Assembly (NCBI RefSeq): GCF_000001735.4 | Contig: NC_003075.7 | Span: 9,921,001-9,985,000 of the forward strand | Direction: 5' to 3' | Source: Arabidopsis thaliana | Lineage: Eukaryota; Streptophyta; Magnoliopsida; Brassicales; Brassicaceae | Length of the DNA: 64,000 bases | Shown here: piece after piece, positions 37,110 to 48,007 of the stretch | Layout: each line of letters opens with the position of its first letter | Position numbering within the stretch: position 1 is the stretch's first letter | Position numbers and translations under genes: made by a program | Notes under the pieces: generated by a model | What the model was told of the DNA's origin: nothing | Databases searched by the model: none | Seen by the model: only the letters and a program-made list of their open reading frames with translations

Positions 37110-37735
37110 TATAAGATCAACGAGTTTAGACTCATGGAGCCCTGAGCAGCTTAGGGCAATGATGTTTGGTGGCAACTACCGTGCTCAGGTGTTCTTCAAG
37201 CAACATGGATGGACCGATGGTGGCAAAATCGAAGCTAAGTATACTTCGAGAGCTGCTGATTTGTATAGGCAGATTCTTGCTAAGGAAGTTGCTGAAGCCA
37301 ATGCACTAGATACTACTACTGATGGGGTTTCTGCTTATGCTGTCAAAGGAAGATGTACCTCCTAAATATGAAGATACCAGTGACACTTCGTCGCCTATAG
37401 CCTCTGATACAGTTGTGCCTAGTACGTTTGAGAAACCTGTTGGTATTAAAAGGGCAGGACAAACTGGTGGTCTTGGTGCTAGGAAGCTTATTACTAAGGT
37501 AAGTCTTGGGTTGTTATTTGGAGCATTTACGTTTCCGTTCTCTTGTTCAGATTCTAAGATTGGACTTTGTTTCTGGTAATATATAGCCAAAGGAGAATCT
37601 ATATGAGCAGAAACCGGAAGAAGTCTCACCGGTCAGTCCTGCTGCATCTTCAACTGATAACGGCGGAAGCAAATCATCAGCTGGTTCATCATCTGCTTCT
37701 CGGTTTGAGTACAATGACCACTTTTCAAGATAACT
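37110..37735 (+). pseudogene. AGD8 partial copy (exon 3, intron 3, part of exon 4)
   Basis: The match starts at the AGD8 exon 3 acceptor (gtataagatcaacg) and runs through [27 protein letters not shown]. It retains intron 3 and continues into exon 4 up to SRFEYNDH, where it leaves AGD8. The frame is interrupted in the middle of exon 3. The zinc-finger exons are missing. Retained intron sequence shows a DNA-level duplication. It is closer to the copy at 29630 than to AGD8 itself. Confidence 0.88.
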
Positions 37736-37754
37736 CAAGCATTCCTAAACCTCT

Positions 37755-37890
37755 TACTCTGGTTTAGGAATTGTTCAGAATTCAGAGGTAAAGAGATCTA
37801 AACTTTCTTCAGTCCTTGTCGTTTGATCAAACTACAGAGATTTCATTTGGTTTGATCACAACCGGATAGTTCAATTGGTAGGTTCTGTTC
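37755..37890 (+). pseudogene. Fragment of the GWT1-like gene 5' end and flank
   Basis: The stretch cagtccttgtcgtttgatcaa, gatttcatttggttt, gatcacaaccgg aligns with cagtcgttctcgttgatcaa, gatttagtttggttt, ggatcacgaaccgg at about 32994-33054, in the same orientation. It follows the AGD8 fragment directly, just as the complete GWT1-like gene follows the first AGD8 fragment. Confidence 0.65.
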
Positions 37891-38012
37891 ATCAGATTTT
37901 ATCCGGTTCAGAGAGACCTCTTGAATGTTAAAGAATCAAGACTTTTATTCTATTTCATGATACATAAGTACATTACAGTTTTACTTCAAAACTTTTGAAT
38001 GTAAGGATATCG

Positions 38013-39404
38013 TTAGGAATTCCCAACCAGGGTCAGTTTCATTTCGGCCTTCGCCTTCCTCGCTTCACCGTAACATCCAGACATCCGTAAACCCGACAAA
38101 ACCGCTCGTCTCGCCGATGTCGGAATCTTAATTCCTTTATTGTAACACGACAATAGCAGCTTTGAAGCACAAACAAACCTCATGTCTTTACAAAGATTAT
38201 GCACAACAGAGGTGTAAGTATACTCATCTTTCACTTCCATCGACTCAAAATATCTCATCGCCCGGTCCACATGACCCGCTTTACACAATCCATCAACCAA
38301 ACAGTTACAAGTCACGAGATTCAATCCAATCCCCATCTCTCCCATACTTACAAAATGCTCCTCAGCTCTTCTCGTCTGTCCTGTCCTTAACAAACCATTA
38401 ACTATAATCGTGTGTGTATACTCATCCGCTTTCATTCCTCTCCGCTCTATCTCTCCTAACAAATCATCGACCGCATCCAAATTCCCGTCTTTAAAATACA
38501 GATTCAACAATGTGTTATACGAAACAATGTCATGTCTCCTACCTTTCCTAACTAACTCTTGCATATACTCATAAGCCTCTTTCGTTCTACCCGTCTTAAT
38601 CAAAGCACTAACAACCGCGAAGTACGCATACCCATCATAAGTGTACCCTTCTCTTTTCATCTCTAAGAACAACTGAAGCCCTCTTCTAATCCTCCTGGTC
38701 TTAAAATATAGCTTCAGGATTGTAGTATATGTAACAGCATTCGGAGTGTAACCTGATTTCTTCAGCTCCGTTAGCATCCATTTCGCAGTACCGACTCTCC
38801 TGGATTTACAAAGCCCGTTGATAAGAATGTTATAAGTCATAAGCTCCGGTTTAAACCTACTCTGCATCTCTTTAAAAAGCTCTAGAGCATTGTCTATATA
38901 ACCACACTTGCATAAAGCATCAAGAAGAACATTGTAAGTATCAGGACCTGGATTTAGCCCAGCGAGCTGAAGATCCTTATAAAGAACCCGAAACGCTTCT
39001 TCGTGTTTCCCTAGCTTAAAATAACAACACATCAAAGTATTGTAACTCCACAAATCAGGATAAATTCCCCACTCAAGCATTTCGTCGAACAGGTAGAGGA
39101 CATGATCTAACATAAGCCGTCTAGCTGCTCCGGCGATTAAAGAATTATACGTAGCTACGTCTGGTCTAATTCCGGCGTCTCTCATACGACGAGTCACAGC
39201 GTAAGCTTCTTCTATACCAACGAATCGACAATAGCCACTGATCAGTGTGTTGTAAGTGACGACATCAGGATCAACACCTAATCTGATTCCGTCAATGATT
39301 AAAGACTCAGCTTTCTCTAATTTCCGGAATTTGCAGAGTGAATCAACGCAAATGTTTAATAACCTCGTTGATAATCCGGTGAAATTCACCAACCCACGAA
39401 CCAT
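38013..39404 (-). CDS. Pentatricopeptide repeat (PPR) protein, P class
   Basis: Intronless, 463 aa, with about twelve 35-aa PPR motifs. Examples are PDVVTYNTLISGYCRF, PDVATYNSLIAGAARR, PELMTYNILINGLCKS, PNAVTYTTILKLYFK and EYTHTIIVNGLLRTG. Standard-length repeats without E or DYW extensions make it P class. P-class PPRs bind single RNAs in organelles to stabilise, process or translate them (family knowledge). The N-terminus (MVRGLVNFTGLSTRLLNICVD) could be a short mitochondrial presequence. By order it is At4g17915. No frame break is seen. Confidence 0.93.
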   Translation of the reverse strand: MVRGLVNFTGLSTRLLNICVDSLCKFRKLEKAESLIIDGIRLGVDPDVVTYNTLISGYCRFVGIEEAYAVTRRMRDAGIRPDVATYNSLIAGAARRLMLDHVLYLFDEMLEWGIYPDLWSYNTLMCCYFKLGKHEEAFRVLYKDLQLAGLNPGPDTYNVLLDALCKCGYIDNALELFKEMQSRFKPELMTYNILINGLCKSRRVGTAKWMLTELKKSGYTPNAVTYTTILKLYFKTRRIRRGLQLFLEMKREGYTYDGYAYFAVVSALIKTGRTKEAYEYMQELVRKGRRHDIVSYNTLLNLYFKDGNLDAVDDLLGEIERRGMKADEYTHTIIVNGLLRTGQTRRAEEHFVSMGEMGIGLNLVTCNCLVDGLCKAGHVDRAMRYFESMEVKDEYTYTSVVHNLCKDMRFVCASKLLLSCYNKGIKIPTSARRAVLSGLRMSGCYGEARKAKAEMKLTLVGNS

Positions 39405-40106
39405 TCTATTGGATTAATCCGAATTATCATAGAAGAATGGTGGAAGGAGTAAGATTTGGAGATTAATTCGTGACATAGGATTTGATAAACAGAGAAAATG
39501 GTAGAAATTTTGATAATTCAGATGCAGATCTCGGCGAAGAATGTGATCGGCATCGGAAAAATGTGAACTTTTCGAAACAAAATTGTTTTCTCTTTGAAGC
39601 AGCAATCTGAGAGGGGTTTTACAAGAAGAACAGTCTTCAACTTCCAAGTTCATTATATTTCATAATAAACCCCTAAGTTTTTGTTTTAATCAAAGTAAGC
39701 CCTAAGTTATAAATGTTAACATATACACCAACAAATAAAATTCTTTCGAGTCTTTTAAGTGTTATAACAAAGGATGAAAAAAAAAAAATAGACCAAGAGA
39801 ATGAAAACTTGAAAGAATGTAGCAAAATTTCAAACCATGCATGCTTGCTTGTTATTTTGCAAATCAAAGCGACAAGAATTATTGAAAAGGCTTAAAACAT
39901 GCAAATGCAGATTTCTTTATTAGAACCAAAACTAAATAAATGAATAAAAACAGAAACATTATGTTATTCAATTTTTATTTTTTTTTATAATTCAAACTTG
40001 GCTTATTCAAATTAGATTAGAATACTCTATAATCTAAACAATAACTGATATTAACAAAACAAAAAATCGAGATAGGTTAGGTAAATTCATCCGAGTAAAA
40101 CACACA
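39405..40106. other. PPR promoter side and AT-rich spacer
   Basis: Upstream DNA of the PPR gene. The open minus-strand frame at 39414-39653 lies in the probable 5' leader and shows no recognisable domain. No other gene is seen. Confidence 0.4.
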
Positions 40107-40115
40107 AAATATAAA

Positions 40116-40778
40116 GGGATATTTTGAAAACTATCTTGTTTTTGAGTTTTCATTTGAAAAATACATCTTTCTCTATTATTAATAAAAAAATATAATTCTT
40201 AATATGTTAGATGACCGTTTTATCCGGATTTAAAATAAAAGCTATTTTCTTAATAAATTAAAACGAAATTCGAAATTTAGAAGAAACAAATTAAAATAAA
40301 ATAAATTTGAATTCTTAATTATGTTTTTAACTATTTTTTGAGATAAAGATTTATTTATTTTAGATATTTAAAATTTTAACCAAAATAATGTCGAAAAATA
40401 TTGTAAAGTACTTAATAAAACTTATTTGCTTTTTTCTTGGACAAAATTTTGTTTAAAAATATTCAAGATAAGAATTAATTTTGACTTTTTCAATATTTTT
40501 TCAACTATTTCTGAGATAAAGACTTTGTTTATTTTATTTGTTAAATTTTAATAAAATAATATTTTAAAATATTTTAAAAAGTCTATCACTTAGTAAAGTT
40601 TATTTTTTACTTTTTCGACAAAATTTTGTTTAAAAATATTTAAGATAATAATTGTTTAAATTTTAATGAGACTATCTTAGTAATTTTGTATATTAAAAAT
40701 TAATTGTTTAAAAAGAAAAAAGGAGAGGGTATTTTCCAAATGAAAACTCAAAAATAGGACATTTTTCCAAATTTACTC
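40116..40778. mobile_element. Non-autonomous Mutator-like element, 663 bp
   Basis: The ends form inverted repeats of about 50 bp. The left reads GGGATATTTTGAAAACTATC then TTTTTGAGTTTTCATTTGAA; the reverse complement of the right reads GAGTAAATTTGGAAAAATGT then TTTTTGAGTTTTCATTTGGA. Identical 9-bp direct repeats AAATATAAA flank it at 40107-40115 and 40779-40787, the Mutator-type duplication. The inside is very AT-rich and contains a degenerate tandem repeat of about 175 bp (attttttgagataaag...gacaaaattttgtttaaaaatatt twice). It has no coding capacity. Confidence 0.85.
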
Positions 40779-40914
40779 AAATATAAATGCAAAACAATTC
40801 GTTCAAACATAACACATGTGAAACAAGATTAATTATCGTAAAGAAAAAGGTAAAACAAGAGTGATAAAGATATTTAATTTAATTTTTAACATGTTGGACT
40901 AAAAGTTTAAATGT

Positions 40915-41015
40915 TGCGGCGGAGGTTGCGGTGGCAGAGATAAATGAATTATTGTAGATATTACGGTGGCCGCAGAGCAATATTGCCACGAAGATGGAAG
41001 CGACGACCAGAACAA
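40915..41015 (-). pseudogene. Fragment copy of the ATL29 5' end
   Basis: The stretch aatgttgcggcggaggttgcggtggcagagataaatgaattattgtagatattacggtggccg aligns with the start-codon region of ATL29 at about 43040-43102 in the same orientation. It covers the first codons and leader only and is degraded. It marks a partial tandem duplication about 2 kb downstream of the parent. Confidence 0.75.
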
Positions 41016-42220
41016 AAAAAAATATTCAATTAAGGTAACTTAACAGTAGACCAATCGAGACCAAACCACATATTAGCGAGGTTACGTCAAGTTTCCTTAC
41101 TACATTTGTATGGCCTCGATACCTGTAGAAAGGATAAAGAAGCTTGCCCAAAGTACCAGAGAGAGCATAATCGCCATGTTGAAACCATTTTCGCTCATAG
41201 TTTTATTGGGATGTGCGAAACGGCGGGAAAATCATTTTACTTTTAGAGAACGGCAGGAGAAAATGCATAACACGAAAACGCCAAAGATTGCTCTTCATTT
41301 ATTTTTATTCTAACAAATCTAGTTTTTATTTTTATTAACATATCTATAGAATTGAAACCTAACATTTTTTATAATAATTATATATCTTTTTGGAAATTGA
41401 AAATTTTGAAAGAACTATATTTACAAGATAACAAGCAAAACCAAAGCAAAACATAGTAATATATTTTTTAAATATGTAACAATAAGTAGGTTATAGATTA
41501 TAATTTCTTAAAATATAATCTATAACCTACTTATTGTTACATTTTTGAATAAAAATATAAATATTTTTCATCTTCGTATTTCTCTTCAACCAGATGGACG
41601 ATCTTGTTCATTTCATGTTTATCTATTATCTATCACATTAAGCTTTTCATGTCATCTATTATAAAATAACTCATGCATAAATCTTTAATCTATTCTAAAT
41701 TTTTTATATTATTATGTAAAATTAGATTAGTTTATATTAAGTATGTAATCAATTTTCATTCATTTTTTTTTAACTTTTTAGCAATTTAAATTTATCATAT
41801 GTTGGAATATTTAGTGTTTTATTCAGGATGAATCATGTGTTGGAATAACAGTAAATATTTCTTCTTTTTTTGAAGAACAAGGATAACAGTAAATAGTTCA
41901 GAATTACTTTTTACCATAGAATTGGTTCATCTCTTTCAAATCTAGTTTTTGTTCTGCAAATAAATTTGATTTGAACGCAAGGAAAGACTCACAACTCACA
42001 AGGCTTCCTTTTGTAGGGTTAATCACTCACAAATCTGGTTTAGCATTACAAAATAAATTGTCCGTTCTTATTATTAAACTCCGGAAATAAAAGAAATAAA
42101 TTCACTAATATTTCTAATTAGCATCTTCACAAAATTCACTACCTACAACATCTATAACCAATACAACAACAAGAAAAAAAAAATCTAATTGCCAAAAAAA
42201 AGTGTATAATTATTTCTTCT
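41016..42220. other. AT-rich spacer downstream of ATL29
   Basis: Contains the perfect hairpin at 41474-41542 and otherwise only AT-rich DNA. The frame at 41110-41313 shows no known domain. Confidence 0.4.
41474..41542. repeat. Perfect 29-bp inverted repeat with 11-nt loop
   Basis: Arm 41474-41502 (ATGTAACAATAAGTAGG then TTATAGATTATA) is the exact reverse complement of 41514-41542, separated by atttcttaaaa. No mismatch is present. The flanks are ordinary AT-rich DNA. It could be a minute MITE or fold-back product, or could form a small-RNA hairpin if transcribed. Confidence 0.9.
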
Positions 42221-43090
42221 TCAATTTTTAGATTGCGTTTGACCAGAGACTTCACCAAACCGGCGATGATCATATCCTCTGTTTCTAATAAGTTCAGCGA
42301 ACGTAACACAACTCTCTGTCTGGCTATGTCCTCTCGTGACCTTAATCTTTACATGTTCTGGTAATCTCAATGTATACTTATCTTCTTCCTCCGGTTTATT
42401 TCTCACTATCGAGTGTCCCGTAGAATGCGATCTAGAGAATTTCTCCGGCAAGTTTTGTTCCTTTTTGATGCTACTGGTCTGTCCTGAAGATGGCCAAGTA
42501 TCAATCTGTGTTGTTGTCTGCTGACGATGATGATCGTCTTCTTCGTCGTCGCTTGTTTCTTGAATCACATCTATGATCATCTCATCGACAGTAGGCTTGG
42601 TGTTTTCCGGTGGCGGAGGAGGATCAAGATCCCGACGACAAACAGGGCAAGTTCTGTGAGATTCGAACCAGAGATCGATGCATTCTTGGTGGAACACGTG
42701 GTAGCATGTTGTCAAGAGACGTAGCACGTGATCTCCGTCGAATTCGAGAAGACAAATGGCGCATTCGAGGCCGTATTTCTCTTCCCGGAGATCTTTAACG
42801 GAGGAGTAAGGAAAAGTGGGAAATGAGTTAATGATTCGAAGTTCAAGGCCGGGATTTACCGGTGGAGCTTCCGGTTGCTGGAGGGGATTGTCGGATACGG
42901 TGTCTCCGCCGTGGTGGAGACGCCAAGCTTGCACCATTGTGTCGAGGAAACACTTGCAAAAATAGAGAGTGAAGAAACCGATGAAGAAGAAAACGAGGAG
43001 GATTACGGTGAGGATCACCGTGAGAGGCGGTGTAACGTAATGTTGTTGCGGAGGTTGCGGTGCCAGAGGTGAAGGAATTATTGTCGACAT
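42221..43090 (-). CDS. ATL29: ATL-type RING-H2 E3 ligase ATL29
   Basis: Intronless, 289 aa from the ATG at 43090 (MSTIIPSPLAPQPPQ). The frame stays open to 43177 but the inner ATG fits ATL N-termini. One transmembrane segment (VILTVILLVFFFIGFFTLYF) follows the short lead. The GLD-like region is LEFDGDHVLRLLTTC, and the RING-H2 ligands are CAIC, CYHVFHQEC, then CPVC with the conserved WFESHRTC. The tail is acidic and basic, without further domains. It is a predicted membrane-bound ubiquitin ligase. The name is recalled from gene order (At4g17920). A broken copy of its 5' end lies at 40915. Confidence 0.9.
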   Translation of the reverse strand: MSTIIPSPLAPQPPQQHYVTPPLTVILTVILLVFFFIGFFTLYFCKCFLDTMVQAWRLHHGGDTVSDNPLQQPEAPPVNPGLELRIINSFPTFPYSSVKDLREEKYGLECAICLLEFDGDHVLRLLTTCYHVFHQECIDLWFESHRTCPVCRRDLDPPPPPENTKPTVDEMIIDVIQETSDDEEDDHHRQQTTTQIDTWPSSGQTSSIKKEQNLPEKFSRSHSTGHSIVRNKPEEEDKYTLRLPEHVKIKVTRGHSQTESCVTFAELIRNRGYDHRRFGEVSGQTQSKN

Positions 43091-43179
43091 TACGGTGGCC
43101 GGAGACTGAATATCTCCGCCGTGAGACTTCTCATATACCAAAAAAAAACAAGAAAGCGAGAGACAAGAGAAATTCACTT

Positions 43180-44500
43180 ATTTCAAAGGTTATTTTAATT
43201 ATTAGAGTTCAGTTTTATTTGGTATAGTGTGTGGAAAATGTGTGTTTGGTGTGAGAGAAAGAGTGTTAGGAAGTTTTGGTTACTAAAAATAAAAAGTGTG
43301 TTTTGGGTTTGGTTATGTTTGTTTGGTTTGTTTGCTTAATGCTATAGCATTGAACGAGTCGTCTGTGACATTTGTTTAACGTTAAGCCACTTCGTCCTTA
43401 AAAATAGTTAAGTTTTTTTTCTTTTTCTTTGGTTTTAATAGTATATAAGTCTCGTTTCTAACAAGCAATAATTAGGATTTAGGTTCATGACACATTTCGG
43501 CTAATGGCTTTTCTTTCCTTATATATACACAATTCATCAAGGTATAAGGATGTTTTGAATATACTTGTTTGGTATGATCGGTATACTTCATAAATCAACT
43601 GATCATCAAAAACTCTCGATGAACGACCATATTCTTCGAAATCAATGGTCATTGAGCTATCTTTGTATTTGGTATACTTTTGAATCAACGAACATCGGAT
43701 CAACTAGTTTTGCACAAGCTCATTCCACAAAGGTGTCCACACGGACCTCAATTGATGTTTTGCACGAAGAGACATGCATATATCGGGGATGTGAATTTGC
43801 AAAACAAGGACATCAGTCCTTTAGAGCTTTGGTTGCTTAATCATTTCCATTTTTTCTATTTGAAAATTTTAATATTATGAAGAGGAGACAAAAATATAGA
43901 CCCGTCGGTAATCACTTATCTTTGTTTTGACAATAATATTATAAGTCAAGTACTAGTTTCCATCTTCCACAGTTAGTAAACAAAACTGTTACTGTATTTT
44001 ATAAGATCATCTTTACCATTAATAGTGTGAAACAAATTAAAAGACAAAGTCACAACTAGATAACAACCATATTATATGCATTTGGGAAAACCTTATCTTA
44101 TCTTATCAAAAACAGCAAAATATCCCCAATTGAATCAGTATAGTGAATCCAGATCTTCCCAATTTCATAGTTAAAGACAAGAAAATGAAATGTCATTTTG
44201 TGTGATTGTGATATTAATCATTCACATATTAACATCATTCTCATCCCATCGTTAATCCATTACATTTTATTGTATAGATTTGACACACAAAACAAAACAA
44301 AATGCATGCAAAGACAATTAGTAAAACAACTTCTTTTTTTGATCTAACATCATGAATAACATTTGGCATGACAACAGAAATTTTATAGTTTCGATAATAA
44401 TACAGTAATACTCATAGTTTTATGATTCTGACTGAATCGCCAATTGTTTTTCATTAAAGAGAAAAATACTATGGTAAGGAACTAAGGATCCATGTGGTAA
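43180..44500. other. Intergenic region between ATL29 and the TPR gene
   Basis: Divergent upstream region. An exon-like patch at 43590-43840 has open plus-strand frames but no domain I recognise; it may be a worn gene or transposon fragment. The rest is AT-rich. Confidence 0.35.
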
Positions 44501-44516
44501 TCGAAGAGTCGTCGAT

Positions 44517-44538
44517 CACGTGCAATCCTCCACACGTG
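44517..44538 (+). promoter_or_regulatory. Two CACGTG G-boxes upstream of the TPR gene
   Basis: CACGTG occurs at 44517-44522 and 44533-44538, about 175-195 bp before the TATA box of the next gene. G-boxes are bound by bHLH (including MYC) and bZIP (including ABA-responsive) factors. A close pair in a proximal promoter is a plausible regulatory module. Confidence 0.6.
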
Positions 44539-44710
44539 TTAAGTCAGCTCGTAGTTGATTCTTCCCCCTTGACGGTCATCTCATCGGACGGTTGAGATCA
44601 GCCAACTTTAAGTGTATCACACGGAAAAGGGAAATGTAGCGCGAGAAAGTCAAAAGATCCAACGGTCGATATGAAACAAAAGTCAGATAATCGTACGGTA
44701 GAAACGAAGC

Positions 44711-44718
44711 TATATATA
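44711..44718 (+). promoter_or_regulatory. TATA box of the TPR gene
   Basis: TATATATA, 68 bp before the ATG, with a short purine-rich leader between. Confidence 0.6.
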
Positions 44719-44786
44719 GCAACAATTGGATTATTCTTATCATCATCACTCTCTGAGATCGAAGAGAAAGCAAAATCAAAGTTGTG

Positions 44787-45778
44787 ATGAAATCTCTATT
44801 GATGAGAACCGGTTCGATGCCGGTTCTTCAAAACCGGTTAATTTCAGGTGGTTCATCGCGGAAGATGACGCCTATCTCCAGGACCAACTCCGTCGAATCA
44901 TTATCCAGCTACGGCGAGAGATTCGCCGGCGGGAAGATTTCGATCGAGGTTAAGGCTAATGTAGGGATGCGGAGGGTGTTATCGGAAAGTGATGTGATTA
45001 GATCTGAGAGAATGTTGAAAAGAGTTGGATCTAAGCCTTCGCCGGCGAGAATCCCGGAGGATGATGAAGCGGGGGAGGAAGAAATTAGGTTTGCAGATGG
45101 TTGGGGGTCTATGATCTCCGGTGGTTTACCTGTGGAGGAGAAATGTTTCACGGGTGGCGGTGTTGGTGGTGGATCTGGTTATAGCGGCGGTTATGGAAAC
45201 GGAGGAGGAGGCGGTTATGAAGATAAGAGCAAGATCGGTGATTATTATCGAGAGATGTTGAGATCTAATCCTAATAATTCGCTTCTTCTGATGAATTACG
45301 GCAAGTTTTTGTATGAGGTTAGTGATTTTTAGAAGCTGAATTTGAGTTTTGGGAATTGGAGATTAGGTTTTGATTTGGGATTGAATCTTCAGGTGGAGAA
45401 AGATGCAGAGGGAGCTGAAGAGTACTATGGAAGAGCAATACTGGAGAATCCAGGAGATGGAGAAGCTTTATCCATGTATGGAAGATTGATATGGGAAACG
45501 AAGAGAGATGAGAAGAGAGCTCAAGGTTACTTTGATCAAGCTGTTAATGCTTCTCCTAATGATTGGTATAATTTGTATACTTTGATTACTTTTACTAATC
45601 CCAAATTAATTTTCTTTACTTTGAATCTAAAATGTTTGTGTTGTTGTAACTTTGTAGTATGGTTTTGGGATCATATGCACGTTTCATGTGGGAGGCAGAG
45701 GATGATGATGATGATGATGAAGAAGAAGAAGAAGAAGAATGGATGGCTGCATCACCACTCATGGTTTCTGCAGTTTAG
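44787..45778 (+). CDS. Tetratricopeptide-repeat-like protein
   Basis: Three exons: 44787 to about 45316, about 45393-45566, and about 45659-45778 (stop TAG 45776-45778). The N-terminal 110 residues are Ser/Arg-rich. A Gly-rich linker (GGGVGGGSGYSGGYGNGGGGG) follows, then two TPR-like helical pairs (YYREMLRSNPNNSLLLMNYGKFLYE; AEEYYGRAILENPGDGEALSMYGRLIW; AQGYFDQAVNASPND). The last exon adds a Asp/Glu run. TPR modules bind partner proteins; the specific role is unknown. By order it is At4g17940. Two G-boxes upstream suggest ABA or light control (inference). Confidence 0.88.
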
Positions 45779-46294
45779 AGACTAACACGACGAAGATGAA
45801 GAAGAAGTAATGGAGACTAAGATTATGTATCAAGTATCAACCTTTTTTTTGTCTATTTCACTGTCTTTTTACTAACTTTTGTTGTAATAACCTGAAGAGT
45901 AATGAAAACATGTATGTGAAAGAAAACGAATGTAACCTTATTATAAGAGAATAAAAGTGCTTTTGTATAGTTTAGAATTTCGTTGTTTAGAATCAGAATT
46001 AAAGTGGATAATTCGTTGAATATAGGAGAAAAAGAACAAGTCTTTATGATCATCACAATCAAAAGAAACTACTAAGAAACAAACTAAACAAGATTGAATT
46101 TGAAACCTACTTAACATGTCTCTCTCTCTCTATTTATCTAAAACCAAAGCTAAATTTAAGAGAAATAGTAAAGGAGAAGAAGATGAGAGAGTAAGAGAGC
46201 TCAATCTACTTTATAGAGATAAATCTGATGGAGAGATGTGTCAAAAGGAACAGAGAAGCAAACCCGGTCAAATCTTGACCCATGAACCATCTGT

Positions 46295-48007
46295 TTATTG
46301 AGGACTGTTGCCAGGCCAGAGATTCTGGTACATCTGCATAGGAATTTGGTGAAGCGGTTGAGGTGTAGAGTTTCCAAATATCCCATGATTGTTGCTGTTG
46401 TTGTTGTTGCTTCTACGGTGCAACGGAGAATTACTTTCGTTTTCCTCTGATGACTCGCTCGAGTGTTGTTGTCCTTGAGATCGAGGGCTTCCCGGTCCAC
46501 CAACACCACCAAAGCTCAACATATTGGCTGGTGCTGAAGCTGGCTCCGGAGTATTCTGAGCACGCCCCGCACTTTGTTTCTGCTTCCTTCCATCTGGTAC
46601 AAAGCTTCCCACAATGACCTATATAAAAACCCCAATCAAAGTCAGTATCTTGAATACTTTCTGATCTTAACTCAAGTGTAAAGGTTAAGAATTTGACAAA
46701 CCTGGACTTGTGATCCAGCTACTAGCATTCCATCAACACATCCACCCACAATCCGGCCTTCGTGTCCAGCCAGCGACACACTCAAGTTACCAGTTTTGGT
46801 CACAGTACCATTACTCTCAGAATTCAAGAAAGAACCTGACAGAGAAATGATTTCAAATCGGCCCTGAAACAACAACACATCCAATACAGCTCAATACAAG
46901 ATTTAAATTCCAGCTCCATTCGATAACAACAGAGCTCAAAATGAGGCCAAGAAGCAAGCAATGCACAAAGCACATGAGTAATTTTATACCTCATACTTAA
47001 CAGTTCCAGTAGGATTGCTATTGTTAGCTTGACGAAGCATCACATTAGTTACAGCTCCTGTAGCTGAGAGAATACAGATTGCGCGTGGCCCTTGGTTCGT
47101 AAACGCCAATATCTTCGTAGCTATGTCCTGAATACAATGAAAGATCATAACTTTAACCAAAGAAACAAATTGAAGATTAAAGATTTGCTACATCAACACA
47201 TTACCTCTCCTGTTTTAACCTCAATGACATGAGGCGTGAACCCAACTCCTCCTGTTCCTCCTGCTCACACACACACACAGAGGACAAAACCCATTAAGTA
47301 AAATTGTAAAACAGTGAATTTGATTTGATAAGAGAAAGAGAGAGAGAGATAGAGATAGATCCTGTACCTAAAGCATCGAGCTGCTTCTTACCGGAGCCAG
47401 GAGGACGTCCTCTGTTCCGTTTAGCAGGTGGATCGGAAGAGTTAGCATTAGCTCCGGCGCTATCACCACCACCACCTCCTTCATTTCCACCACCGTAAGA
47501 ATTAGAAGCAGAAGGAAGAGGCGAAGTAGGAGCCAAACCAAGAGCAATGTTACTACCACCACCACCACCACCACCACCATCAGCAGCATACTTCCTAGGT
47601 CTACCTCGTTTCTTCTTAACCTGTTGATGGTCGATCCCAAATCTCATCGAATGTTGTTGAGTGGCGGCAACAGAAGAAGGCGATCCATCAAATCCAAGAG
47701 ATTCAAGAGTCTTCTGATCTATCTGTTGCTGAGGCTGAGGATGATGATACTGATGTTGTTGAGGCTGATGCGGTGACATAGAACCACCAAAAGGTAATCT
47801 TTGATGCATAGCTTGAGATGTGGAGGTGTTGTGACCCATTAAAACAGCGGCGGCGGCGTTAGGGTTTCGATTGTAGGAATTGTGGTGACTCATTAACATC
47901 CCTGGCGGTGGTTGTTGCTGTTGTTGTAGATGTTGCTGTTGTTGCTGCTGCTGCTGTTGTTGTTGTTGTTGTTGCTGTTGTTGGTGGTGGATCTCTCTGG
48001 AATCCAT
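46295..48007 (-). CDS. AHL13: AT-hook nuclear-localised protein AHL13
   Basis: Five exons, with exon 1 at 48007-47368. The N-terminus begins MDSREIHHQQQQ and is a long polyglutamine tract. Two AT-hooks follow: KKKRGRPRKYAADG and KRNRGRPPGSGKKQLDALG. The PPC/DUF296 domain (GFTPHVIEVKTGEDIATKILAF, GRFEIISLSGSF, LSVSLAGHEGRIVGGCVDG) spans exons 2-5. A Ser/Asn/Gln-rich tail ends MQMYQNLWPGNSPQ. AHL proteins bind AT-rich DNA in the minor groove and assemble through PPC (family knowledge); two hooks make it a type II/III member. The leader holds a (CT)38 run at 48152. Confidence 0.93.

Noticed and set aside
43590-43840. Possible gene or transposon fragment
   Set aside because: Open frames exist on both strands but no family motif, terminal repeat or target duplication was found.
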